Shown here: piece by piece, positions 7,737-16,400 of the stretch
How the letters are laid out: every line of letters begins with the position of its first letter
Position numbering within the stretch: position 1 is the stretch's first letter
Assembly (NCBI GenBank): GCA_015069385.1
Contig: SVIS01000014.1
Span: 1 to 37,374, forward strand
Reading direction: 5' to 3'
Source of the DNA: Clostridiales bacterium
GTDB taxonomy: Bacteria > Bacillota > Clostridia > Christensenellales > UBA1242
DNA: 37,374 nt
The notes under the pieces: generated by a model
The model's database searches: none
Seen by the model: the letters and a program-made list of their open reading frames with translations, nothing else
What the model was told of the DNA's origin: nothing
Position numbers and translations under genes: made by a program

Positions 7737-8309
7737 TTAATTAGAAGTTTTAGGTATCATATTAATTTGAAAATCCACATTTTGATTAATATGAATATTT
7801 TCAATTTCACTTAAAGTTAATTTCAAAATTAAAACGGCAGTGCCATATGCTGGAATATCTATTTGTGAGCCTTGATTTAAACTTCCTGTTCCAACCTGAA
7901 CATATTGTGTTGCAACTAAAGGTGCAACAATACCCTCTGGTCCTACAAAGGCAGCAGTAATTTCAGTTTCACACTCATTGGTTATATTAAAAGTATAGGT
8001 TATATGAATATCTTCAATGTCTTTTTGTTCACTATCAAATACTAAATTTCCTACCACCCAACTATTTTCAACCTCAGAAGATTGTTCATAATCATATTCC
8101 CAAACGTGTGTTAAATCAGGATTAGTTGGATCATTTGTTCCAGTAATAGCGCCAGCAATATTAAATTTAATATTTTGACTGCCAGCAAACGAAATTGTGT
8201 TTTTAACTAAAAATCCCGGAGTAACAGCCGCATAAATGCTATAAAATAACAAACCAAATGATAGAACCATAGCAATTATAGTTGTGCCTATCAAGAAATG
8301 TTTTTTCAT
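7737..8309 (-). CDS. Small exported protein with an IYAA-type N-terminus
   Basis: A 190-residue protein of unknown function. Residues 1–28 form a signal-type helix ending FYSIYAA, followed by a beta-rich mature part (FLVKNTISFAGSQNIKFNIA...). This repeats, more distantly, the VYAA–x–SxSF–x–VKVxG arrangement of the other surface proteins here. The whole mature chain is about the size of the shared N-terminal module, so this looks like a minimal family member without a C-terminal cargo domain. It is the second gene of an operon, 30 bp after the gene at 8340, with GGAGG before ATG. A role as a structural subunit of a surface layer or fibre, loosely like TasA/CalY, is inference. Confidence 0.6.
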   Translation of the reverse strand: MKKHFLIGTTIIAMVLSFGLLFYSIYAAVTPGFLVKNTISFAGSQNIKFNIAGAITGTNDPTNPDLTHVWEYDYEQSSEVENSWVVGNLVFDSEQKDIEDIHITYTFNITNECETEITAAFVGPEGIVAPLVATQYVQVGTGSLNQGSQIDIPAYGTAVLILKLTLSEIENIHINQNVDFQINMIPKTSN

Positions 8310-8339
8310 AAATCCTCCCGTAAAATTTAAAGTTAGTTT

Positions 8340-9065
8340 TTAGATTGCTGTTACAACAAATTCAAATTCAAAACTTGCGACATCTTCATCAGCATCGGCT
8401 ACTTCTACTTTTATTACCAACATTGTAGTAGAAAACTCACTACTATTTATATCTGCCGTTACTAATTTGCCAGCCGACTCACTAAAACCTTTATAATCAA
8501 CTGTTGGTATAGTAAAATCAATTTTTGAACCTTCGGTTTTTGTAATATCCCAATAACCATTAGTTTTTGGGCTAGCAAGATTTGTGCTGTTATTACTTGC
8601 TGAATAAGTGCCATATGATAAATTAAGATTTCTATCAGTCATAGCGCTTTCAACAGTTATATTATATTTAATGTTACGTTCAACATAGTTAGATATTTGA
8701 ATAAAGAAATATATTGGGTCAGGAGTATCTTTACCCTGATTAATGTAATCACTATCAAAAGTTGTTGCGCCAAAATTCCAAGTGGTAAAAGTTGCTTTGT
8801 CATTATTTTCAGCAACATTGGCATCTGCATCTATACCATTGTTATTTGCGTAATAAAATAAATTATTATTAATTGTAGTTGAATTATATTCTGTACTACC
8901 ATATACCCCACCAAAAACTTTTAATTTTGCAGTCGTTGGAGTAAATGAAACTGAGGAATTAAGTGAAACAAGTACATTTTTTGCAGCATAAACACCAAAG
9001 GCTATCATGCCTACACATAAAAGCAAACATACAATGCTTGATATTAACTTATAATGTTTACGCAT
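8340..9065 (-). CDS. Small exported protein with a VYAA-type N-terminus
   Basis: A 241-residue protein, first gene of the operon with 7737. A hydrophobic helix at about residues 7–28 ends IAFGVYAAKN and is followed by SLNSSVSFTPTTAKLKVFGG, matching the spacing in the larger VYAA proteins (short Ser/Thr link, F-x-A/P, then K-x-K-V). The rest is predicted beta-strand rich with many Asn and Thr residues and no Cys after the signal. No cell-wall sorting motif is present. It has its own promoter with an AAAGGAG site. Function unknown; the shared N-terminus suggests a common export or assembly route. Confidence 0.6.
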   Translation of the reverse strand: MRKHYKLISSIVCLLLCVGMIAFGVYAAKNVLVSLNSSVSFTPTTAKLKVFGGVYGSTEYNSTTINNNLFYYANNNGIDADANVAENNDKATFTTWNFGATTFDSDYINQGKDTPDPIYFFIQISNYVERNIKYNITVESAMTDRNLNLSYGTYSASNNSTNLASPKTNGYWDITKTEGSKIDFTIPTVDYKGFSESAGKLVTADINSSEFSTTMLVIKVEVADADEDVASFEFEFVVTAI

Positions 9066-9087
9066 ACAAAAACTCCTTTACTTTAGT

Positions 9088-9116
9088 ATTTTAATTTTTT
9101 TAATATTTTATGTCAA
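9088..9116 (-). promoter_or_regulatory. Sigma-A promoter of the two-gene exported-protein operon
   Basis: TTGACA (9111–9116) and TAAAAT (9088–9093) have a 17-bp spacer on the minus strand, 23 bp upstream of the start at 9065. Confidence 0.65.
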
Positions 9117-9166
9117 CAATTTATTGCTCAGTTAAAAATATTTTTAATTATATTTTTATAAAAGTA

Positions 9167-9195
9167 TTGAAAAAATTTAATTTATGTTGTAAAAT
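9167..9195 (+). promoter_or_regulatory. Sigma-A promoter of the DUF2188 gene
   Basis: TTGAAA (9167–9172) and TAAAAT (9190–9195) are separated by 17 bp on the plus strand, followed by AAAGGAG and ATG at 9220. Confidence 0.6.
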
Positions 9196-9219
9196 GTGTT
9201 TAGTTTAAAAGGAGTACGT

Positions 9220-9969
9220 ATGAAAAATTTATTAAATAATTTATTGGTTTCACTTTTTCCAAATCTTTCACAAGAATTAAATTTAGTAATAATTATTGGT
9301 GGTGCATTAATTATTGCTGCAATTATTATTTGTGTTGTTATTGCAATTGTTAAATCTTGCAAAACAAAAAAATCTGTTAATGAAATTTCTATTAATAATG
9401 AAGAAAAAACAACTGAGCCAACTCAAGAAGTTGCATTAGAAGAAAATACAAAAGAAGAAGTAGTTGAACCTGCACAAGAAACTGAAAAAGTTGAAGAGGT
9501 TAAAGTGCAAGAAGAACAACCAAAAAAAGAAAAAGTAAAAACCACCAAAACAACAGCAAAAAAATCAGAAAAAGAAACTAAAGAAACCACAAAAGCAAAA
9601 AAAGAAAAAGTTGTTAAAGAACCTGCAAAAGAAGACAAAGAACAGGAAACAAAGGAACCTAAAAAAACAACTAAAACTACAACAAAAAAAGTAGAAAAAG
9701 AAGAAAAGGTAGAAGTTAAAGAAGAACCTAAAACCGAAGCATCTGCTGATGAACAACCTGAAGAAGTAAAAGTTAGAAACCAAAAATATATGGTTACTTA
9801 CGATAAAGAAAATAAAGATTGGGTTATTAAAAAAACAGGTGCACAAAGAGCATCTAAACGTTGCAAAACTAAAAAAGAAGCTTTAGAAGTTGTTGAAAGG
9901 CTTGCAGAAAATCAAGAACTTAATGTTAGCATTAAGAAAAAAGATGGTAAATTCCAAAAGAAATATTAA
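9220..9969 (+). CDS. Membrane protein with Lys/Glu-rich stalk and C-terminal DUF2188
   Basis: The start is set at 9220 because AAAGGAG lies six bases upstream; this gives 249 residues. Residues about 19–43 form a strongly hydrophobic Ile-rich helix. Residues about 50–185 are a low-complexity stalk of Lys, Glu, Thr and Pro with repeats such as EEPKK and KTTKTT, probably extended or helical. The last 60 residues (YMVTYDKENKDWVIKK through SIKKKDGKFQKKY) match the DUF2188 pattern, a small basic domain with aromatic-rich strands, including the RASKRCKTKKEALEVVERLA helix. DUF2188 has no established function. The basic stalk could bind nucleic acid or teichoic acids, but that is speculation. Confidence 0.75.
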   Translation: MKNLLNNLLVSLFPNLSQELNLVIIIGGALIIAAIIICVVIAIVKSCKTKKSVNEISINNEEKTTEPTQEVALEENTKEEVVEPAQETEKVEEVKVQEEQPKKEKVKTTKTTAKKSEKETKETTKAKKEKVVKEPAKEDKEQETKEPKKTTKTTTKKVEKEEKVEVKEEPKTEASADEQPEEVKVRNQKYMVTYDKENKDWVIKKTGAQRASKRCKTKKEALEVVERLAENQELNVSIKKKDGKFQKKY

Positions 9970-9974
9970 TATTT

Positions 9975-10003
9975 AAAACCTTCCAAAATTGGAAGGTTTT
10001 TTT
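9975..10003 (+). terminator. Terminator of the DUF2188 gene
   Basis: A perfect 10-bp stem (9975–9984 with 9991–10000), 6-nt loop, then a U run. Confidence 0.85.
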
Positions 10004-10031
10004 AATTAAAAATATGACATTAATTTAATTT

Positions 10032-10196
10032 TTAACATTTTTCTTTGCATTTATAACTACCACAATAGTGCAGAGTTTTGCCATCGCCTTTTGTTACTTC
10101 AATTGTTTCTAATTCACATAAACAACCATTTATATTATGTTTACAAACTCTAACATTACAACAAACGCCCGAGTTACATTTACAACTTTTTGACAT
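10032..10196 (-). CDS. Small Cys-rich DUF1540-like protein
   Basis: A 54-residue protein with ten Cys residues (MSKSCKCNSGVCCNVRVCKH... ending YCGSYKCKEKC). The arrangement C-x-V-x-x-C-x-x-N-x-x-G-C followed by a strand and a late Cys cluster matches the DUF1540 pattern of small Firmicutes proteins that probably bind a metal. GGAGGT lies directly upstream of the ATG, and Cys spacing and base composition look like real coding sequence. It sits between the DUF2188 gene and the ABC-F gene without an obvious partner. In some spore formers DUF1540 proteins are linked to sporulation, but nothing here shows that. Confidence 0.8.
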   Translation of the reverse strand: MSKSCKCNSGVCCNVRVCKHNINGCLCELETIEVTKGDGKTLHYCGSYKCKEKC

Positions 10197-10255
10197 AACA
10201 TTACCTCCAAAATTATAGTGTGTATAAATTAAAATATTATGTAATAAAACAAATT

Positions 10256-10287
10256 AAAAATACCAAACAATAATATTTGGTATTTTT
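10256..10287 (-). terminator. Terminator of the ABC-F gene
   Basis: A perfect 12-bp stem (10256–10267 with 10276–10287) with A/T tails follows the stop of the gene at 10293. Confidence 0.85.
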
Positions 10288-10292
10288 AAAAA

Positions 10293-11876
10293 TTATTCGC
10301 CATGTCTTTCCTTCATATACTCATCATATGTCATCATTTTATTATATATTTCAGTTGGGCTGACAATATCTATAACTCTGTTAGCAACGGTTTCTACAAT
10401 TTCTTGGTCGTGTGAAGTAAATAGCATACACCCACGATAATTAATCATTCCTTTATTTAGTGCGGTAATACTTTCTAAGTCTAAGTGGTTTGTTGGTTCA
10501 TCAAGTATGGCAAAGTTCCCGCCGTTTAGCATACATTTTGCCATCATACACCTTACCTTTTCACCCCCAGACAAAACATTAACTTCTTTTAAAGCCTCTT
10601 CGCCAGAAAATAACATTCTGCCTAGCCAGCCACGAATAAAACTTTCAGTTTGGTCTTTAGAATATTGCCTGAGCCAATCTACAATTGAAAGGTGGCAATC
10701 ATCAAAATATGAACGATTATCTTGTGGTAAATAATTAACTTTAATTGTTTTACCCCAGTTAATTGTTCCACTATCGGCTTGTTCTAAGCCCATTAAAATA
10801 TTATAAAGCATCGTTGGAGCCAAACTATTATTTGCCATTACAACAATTTTATCATCTTTAGAAACGCTAAAACTTAAATTTTCAAAGAAACCCTTTTTAG
10901 TTAAGTTTTTAACAACTAATATTTCTTTCCCAATTTCTTGTTCAAAATCAAAATTAATATATGGATATTTTCTTGAAGAAATTTTAATATCATCTATTGT
11001 TAATTTTTCAAGTTCACGTTTTCTAGAAGTTGCTTGCTTACTTTTTGAAGCATTAGCCGAAAAGCGAGCAATAAATTCTTTTAATTCTTTTGCCCTTTGC
11101 TCAGCCTTTTTATTTTGGTCTTTTAATTGTTTAGCAAGAAGTTGAGTTGTTTCATACCAAAAGTCATAGTTACCAAGCATCATATTAATTTGACCATAAT
11201 CAACATCACAAATATGAGTACAAACCTTATTTAAAAAGTGACGATTATGTGAAACAATAATTACAGTATTTTCAAATTCTAACAAAAAGTTTTCTAGCCA
11301 TCTACATGTTTTAAAGTCAAGATTGTTGGTTGGCTCATCTAAAACTAAAATGTCAGGATTACCAAACAAAGCCTGTGCAAGAAGCACTTTAACCTTAGCC
11401 TTTGGGTCCATATCAGACATTAATGTATCAAAGTATTTCTCTTCAATACCAATATTTTTAAGAAGCGTTTTTGCATTACCATCGGCTTCCCAACCACCCA
11501 TGTCAGCATATTCTTGCTCAAGTTCGGCAGCCCTAATTCCGTCAGCCTCATCAAAATCTGGCTTTGCGTACAATTCATCTTTTAAACGCTCTACCTCAAT
11601 TAAACGTTCGTACCCCATTAAAACTGTTCTTAGCACTGTATACTCATCGTAAGCGTTTTGGTTTTGTTTTAAAACACTCATACGCTCACCCGGAGTAATT
11701 GTAACCTCACCCTTATTAGGCTCAATTTCGCCAGTTAATATTTTTAAAAATGTAGACTTACCTGCACCATTTGCACCAATTATGCCATAGCAGTTGCCTT
11801 TTGTAAATTTTAAATTCACCTCTTTAAAAAGAACTCTACTTCCAAACTGCAAAGCCACATTACTTACATTTACCAT
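10293..11876 (-). CDS. ykpA: ABC-F family ATPase, YkpA/YbiT type
   Basis: A 527-residue protein with two nucleotide-binding domains and no membrane segments, so it is a ribosome-associated ABC-F ATPase rather than a transporter. Domain 1 has Walker A GANGAGKS (34–41) and Walker B DILVLDEPTNNLD. Domain 2 has LSGGEK and AILDEPTNHLD. The linker (RFSANASKSKQATSRKRELE) and overall order closely follow B. subtilis YkpA. Domain 1 lacks a canonical signature (MDPKAK in its place). Domain 2 has a degraded Walker A (ANNSLAPTMLY, no GKT/S); partial degradation there is, from memory, also seen in YkpA. The family is thought to act on translating ribosomes; a resistance role is not supported. AAGGAG supports the start. 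Confidence 0.9.
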   Translation of the reverse strand: MVNVSNVALQFGSRVLFKEVNLKFTKGNCYGIIGANGAGKSTFLKILTGEIEPNKGEVTITPGERMSVLKQNQNAYDEYTVLRTVLMGYERLIEVERLKDELYAKPDFDEADGIRAAELEQEYADMGGWEADGNAKTLLKNIGIEEKYFDTLMSDMDPKAKVKVLLAQALFGNPDILVLDEPTNNLDFKTCRWLENFLLEFENTVIIVSHNRHFLNKVCTHICDVDYGQINMMLGNYDFWYETTQLLAKQLKDQNKKAEQRAKELKEFIARFSANASKSKQATSRKRELEKLTIDDIKISSRKYPYINFDFEQEIGKEILVVKNLTKKGFFENLSFSVSKDDKIVVMANNSLAPTMLYNILMGLEQADSGTINWGKTIKVNYLPQDNRSYFDDCHLSIVDWLRQYSKDQTESFIRGWLGRMLFSGEEALKEVNVLSGGEKVRCMMAKCMLNGGNFAILDEPTNHLDLESITALNKGMINYRGCMLFTSHDQEIVETVANRVIDIVSPTEIYNKMMTYDEYMKERHGE

Positions 11877-11938
11877 TATTTTCTCCTTAAACTTTACTAT
11901 TAAAAAATATTTATAATATTCCTTAACTCAACTTTGCT

Positions 11939-11967
11939 AGTTTAACATATATATTATTTCTTTTCAA
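11939..11967 (-). promoter_or_regulatory. Possible promoter of the ABC-F gene
   Basis: TTGAAA (11962–11967) and TAAACT (11939–11944) have a 17-bp spacer on the minus strand, about 60 bp upstream of the start codon. The match is moderate in an A/T-rich background. Confidence 0.4.
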
Positions 11968-12003
11968 GTTAAAAATACAAACGAAATTATATAAAACAAC
12001 AAC

Positions 12004-12027
12004 AAAAACACCTCCAAATAGGAAGTG
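12004..12027 (-). terminator. Terminator of the first DUF6273-like surface gene
   Basis: A 7-bp GC-containing stem (12009–12015 with 12021–12027, one G·U) with a 5-nt loop is followed on the minus strand by a U run. Confidence 0.8.
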
Positions 12028-12037
12028 CTTTTCAATT

Positions 12038-13366
12038 TTACGCAATTACTAGTTTAAATGCTGGGCGGATACCACAACTGACATCGCGGTTAACAGTTGC
12101 GAAGAGTATAGCGCCACCCCAATCAATATAACATGCATAAGAACTGCCAGCAGAAGGGGAACACTTGTCAAGTGAACGCAACCACCAGCAACCGACAGAC
12201 CCCTCTAATAGTTTTGCATCACCTTGAGCTTTAGTAAGTAGCCCATTGTATTCTGATGTGTTTAATAGCCATAAAGACTGATTTGCTGTTGATTGGGTTA
12301 TTGATTCAGATAATACTTTTAAATAATCTGAATCATATACTTTGTAATCTTCACCACCAAGTGTTCTTGTTGTTATTTGCCCATACACTCCTGAATATTT
12401 ATCTGCTCCAAAGTTATATTTTGTATATAACCCTGTTGTTCCGTTTACATAGTTTTGTATGGTTGAATTGTTATAGTGTATGCCATAGTCATTTATTTCT
12501 GTCATACTAGAATTAAATGCTATATAGTCACTATCTGTATTTTTTAATATATATTCTGATATAAAGTAGTATGTTCCTGCTGGAACTGATGTAGAATCTG
12601 TTGCTGTAAACTCATTTACTGCTACCATGCCGTTTGCACCTACTTCTTCGCTGCCTGTTGCACTATATGCAAAAGCATACCAGCGAAGTGGGGTTGTTGT
12701 TTCCCCTACTGTATATTCACCCATCTCTACATACAGTTTTGTTTTTGCTTTTTCTGTTTCATCTGGTAAACCACTCATTGCTCCAGTTTTTAGTACGCTT
12801 CTATCAAAGGTGTATTTTTTAAACTCTAGGTTTGCATCAAATATTGCTGATATTTCTGAGGCTGTTTCTATATCGGTTAGTGTAAACGTTATTGTTATAT
12901 CTTTATACTCACCTTTTGTTGATAGTACAAATGATTGGTTTGAGGTTAGACCTTTTACCGCTGTTATTTCTGTTGTTGTACTATTTGAATCATACGCTAC
13001 TGGGTTTGGTATGTTACATAGTACTGGAAAGTCTGAGTCGCTTGTTATTTTTAAGTTTATTGTTATTGTATTTCCTTCTTCTGCCAAATCACTAAAATAC
13101 ATTGCTGGAAGGGATAGTTCTTCTCCTTCTTCATCTACTAGTGTTTCTGCTATTGTTGCTTCTGTTCCTGTTAGTTTTGTGGTGAAATCTTCATCATACG
13201 CATCTATTGTCCCTGACACCTTTACCTTACAGCCATGCGCTGTAAAGCCTATTGTGCCGGTGGCGGTAAGTGAGGCTTGTTTGGCTGCGTACACACCTAT
13301 GGCTAAAGCACATACACATAGTACTAGGGTGGCTAGGTTTATTAGCCATTTATAGTTCTTTTTCAT
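12038..13366 (-). CDS. Phase-variable surface protein, VYAA module plus DUF6273-like domain (copy 1)
   Basis: A 442-residue exported protein. Residues 1–28 are the signal or anchor helix ending LAIGVYAA. Residues 29 to about 195 are the beta-rich module starting KQASLTATGTIGF. From about 205 the C-terminal part (LRWYAFAYSATGSEE, YYFISEYIL, NDYGIHYNNSTIQNYVNG, then WWLRS and IRPAFKL near the end) resembles DUF6273, a domain often seen on Firmicutes surface proteins. The copy at 35996 is nearly identical up to about residue 350 but differs strongly over the last 80 or so residues. AAGGAG precedes ATG. The promoter contains a G9 tract in its spacer, so expression is predicted to switch. No LPXTG motif is present. 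Confidence 0.8.
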   Translation of the reverse strand: MKKNYKWLINLATLVLCVCALAIGVYAAKQASLTATGTIGFTAHGCKVKVSGTIDAYDEDFTTKLTGTEATIAETLVDEEGEELSLPAMYFSDLAEEGNTITINLKITSDSDFPVLCNIPNPVAYDSNSTTTEITAVKGLTSNQSFVLSTKGEYKDITITFTLTDIETASEISAIFDANLEFKKYTFDRSVLKTGAMSGLPDETEKAKTKLYVEMGEYTVGETTTPLRWYAFAYSATGSEEVGANGMVAVNEFTATDSTSVPAGTYYFISEYILKNTDSDYIAFNSSMTEINDYGIHYNNSTIQNYVNGTTGLYTKYNFGADKYSGVYGQITTRTLGGEDYKVYDSDYLKVLSESITQSTANQSLWLLNTSEYNGLLTKAQGDAKLLEGSVGCWWLRSLDKCSPSAGSSYACYIDWGGAILFATVNRDVSCGIRPAFKLVIA

Positions 13367-13397
13367 ATATCTTTCTCCTTTTTAATGATATATTTGT

Positions 13398-13425
13398 ATT
13401 CTACCCCCCCCCAGCCGATTGTCAA
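13398..13425 (-). promoter_or_regulatory. Predicted phase-variable promoter with G9 spacer
   Basis: On the minus strand TTGACA (13420–13425) and TAGAAT (13398–13403) flank a 16-bp spacer made of ATCGGCT plus nine G's (13404–13412). The -10 ends 31 bases before the start codon at 13366, giving a short leader with AAGGAG. A homopolymer between -35 and -10 changes length by slippage. One extra G would give the preferred 17-bp spacing, and one fewer would give a poor 15 bp. Confidence 0.75.
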
Positions 13426-13450
13426 GCAAATTATAGTTAATTTCAATAAA

Positions 13451-13484
13451 AAAATTGAGAGAAAAATTTCTCTCAATTTTTTTA
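13451..13484 (-). terminator. Terminator of the giant lipoprotein gene
   Basis: Near-perfect palindromic arms (13451–13464 with 13467–13480) with U-rich flanks lie just downstream of the stop at 13493. The extreme A/T symmetry means it could also act on the plus strand. Confidence 0.75.
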
Positions 13485-13492
13485 TGATTTAA

Positions 13493-16400
13493 TTAATCAA
13501 TTTCTTTCCATTGTATTGCTTCAAACGCAGCCTCAAAAGAAAGTTTTGGATTTCCATTAACATCAACATCTGTACGGTTAAATAGTGAACTTGATCCGTA
13601 AAGTTCTACTCCATCTTCCGCTGGGCTAGTAACATAAGCCTTAAAGCCAGTGCCTGCCGAGCCGTTTACATGAACAAAACCAGAAACTTGTTTATAGTAA
13701 ACATATGACGCTTTGTTTTGTCCACTCTTTAAGTAACCAATAATTTGATAAATGTTAAAGTTTGCTATTTCAGTATTAGGTGTAAAGTTAGCATATGAGT
13801 AACTAATATTATCACCTTCTGACCAACCAATTAAACCACCAACAAATGCTGAGCAAGTTGTTGCTGAGTTAACAGTAATGTTACCGGTATTATAGGTATA
13901 AGCAAGTACACCATTACTATTTTTAGCAACCAAACCACCCACATAAGAAACAGATGATTTTAAGTAATAAATATCAATATTACCCGAATTTGCGCCGGCT
14001 GTTATGCTAGCAGAAGTTTGGTTGTACGCAACTAAGCCGCCCACATATACATCGGTACCATCAATATTAATATTACCTCTGTTTTTAACACTATTTAAAG
14101 TGCCATAGTTATTTACAGAAATTGCTGCATATTGTACTTGTTGTTGAGCATTGCTGTTTTTCTCCGCAATTGTAACATTGTAGTTATTAACAACATTAGT
14201 AATTGTTCCATAGTTATACCAAGCAACAAATGACATATCCATACCAAGGCTATAAGCAAGAATTTGAACTGAATCACCTAATTGTCCAATAGTAACATTA
14301 CTTACAACACCATAGTTATATTCACTTAAAACGTTAATATGTGCAGTAACATTATTACCTCTTACCCTATCGCCACCAGAAATTGACATTGTAAACAATA
14401 ATTTAATGTTTTTAATTACTGCTGATGAGCCTAAAGTTTTAAATATTGCAACATGGGCAAAGTCTGTAGTGCCATAAATATGAGTATAGTTAAAGGTAAT
14501 TGAATAGAAATCGCCATCATAAACGTTATTAAAATCACCTATATTATCCACATATAATGTTGTGTTAGTTGACCCATTTTTTGTAAGAGTAATATGTCCG
14601 GCTTGTTTAAAGAAGAACAATGTACTTAAATCGGTTGTTTTTGTTTCTTCTAATACAACTTCTCCATCAACAACCACTCCACGATAGTATTGGTTAAGTT
14701 TTGAATCTTTTGCTAGTCTATATGCCATATTGCTAAAGTGTGTTTCAGAAGAAACAACATAAGGTTCTTCTTCTGTACCCCTACCACTTGCAAATAAATT
14801 AAATACTGCATCTTGAACACCAACATATTCAGACATAAATCCATCGCCGTTTGAGTTAGAAACTATTACTGCAACTTCTAAGATGTGAGTACCAATTACA
14901 AATGGTGTATATGAGTTATCAGCAAGATTCGCTGTTAAAATATAAATTTCTGTTACTTCTTCACCGCTTGAATTGATATATGTTACTTGGTCTCTAATTT
15001 TATATTCATAACTATCCCAATTATTAGAACCTTCGTATTTATCCCAAGTTAATACTTGTTTTATTGTGTCGTATGTTAAATTAGACACGCTTTGTGGTCT
15101 TGTAATCTCTTTTGGATTAGTCCATGCAGAAGAAATATAATTATCTATTGTAGGAATAACTCTTATTCTAATTTGAAGTGTATATTCGCCTGACAAATTG
15201 AATGAAATATCGTTATTTTCGCCTGCAATAAATTTTGGTTCTAAGGTTATGAATTTTTTAGTAATTCCGTTTGCAATGCACTCTACTTCATATTTAAAGC
15301 TTGAAGAAGAGCCGGCAGCGCCTTCTGACCAATCAACAAGTAATTGACTTTCTTCAGTTATACTAATGTTAATTTTTGTTTCATCAACTTTTTCATATTG
15401 GTGAATATTAGTATAAGTTGTTGCAACCGATTTTACATAATTACCCACAGCAGTACTTGATGGGTAAACACTTATGCTTAATGTAATTATATCTGAAGTT
15501 AAAATATCTTCAAATACTACACCTTCATAACTTGTTAAGTTACCAGCTACTGTTTTTGTTACTGTTTGAGTATCTGTTGTAAAGGTCAATACAAATTGAT
15601 AGTCGTTTGTGTTTTTGTTATCAATATTATCGTATTTCCAAGAAATTACACCATTTTGGATAGATATATTATAAACCGAATCAAATTTATAGTAACTTGT
15701 TTCTGCTTTTTGACTTATTAAGTAATAAGTATTTGAATCTGTTTCCATAACTGTTTTGTTTTGGTAAACAGTTTGAACATTTACTAAATATTGTCCACAA
15801 GCAAGTAAACTTGGGTTAGTATTTGTATCATAAGACAAGGTTGTTGTAAACACTTCTAACTTTTCACTAGCCTCGCCATTTGCATCTTGTTTATAGAATG
15901 TAAGTTTATAGTAGTCAGTATATACTAATGGGGTAAATTCTATAATACCATCTTTAAATATTACAGACTCTATTCCAAGTAACCTAATTGCTTGATTTTG
16001 TGCACTATATTCTGAGTTTACATAAGTAATTGAACTATCGGTTAATTCTTGGCTTTGTGTACCAATAGCCATAAAGTAATATAAGTAAACAGAAGAATTT
16101 GTTACCTCGGTTTCATAGAAAGTATCGTAAATAGTTTTTACAACTTCTGTGCCACCACTACTTAAAACATATTTAACATCATAAGCAGATGCATTTGTTA
16201 CTGAATCCCATGTAAACAAGCCATTACTTATATCTACTGCATTTACATTTTTATTTATACATGCAAGTTTTGTTACACTACCTATAGAAGTAATTTTACC
16301 AGACATTGTTAAAGTTTCAGCATTTTTTATTTTTCCATCAACCAAGCCACATGCCTGTAAAGTAACATTATATTGTTTTGTTTCTACAAGTTCGCGACCA

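Noticed and set aside
9423..9846. Antisense open frames rich in Phe and Ser opposite the DUF2188 gene.
   Set aside because: These arise from the Lys/Glu-rich stalk read backwards; there is no start site or promoter.
12038..12300. The variable C-terminal end of the DUF6273-like proteins as the target of a diversity-generating retroelement.
   Set aside because: No reverse transcriptase or template repeat is visible in the window. Differences between the copies include third codon positions and small insertions rather than changes limited to template adenines. Ordinary divergence or recombination fits better, though a retroelement elsewhere in the genome is not excluded.
12627..13355. Long antisense open frame (242 codons) over the first surface gene, and a similar one at 36966–37337.
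   Set aside because: It mirrors the Ser/Thr/Val-rich codons of the real gene, has no ribosome site or domain, and the reverse frame shows the signal peptide and homology to the family.
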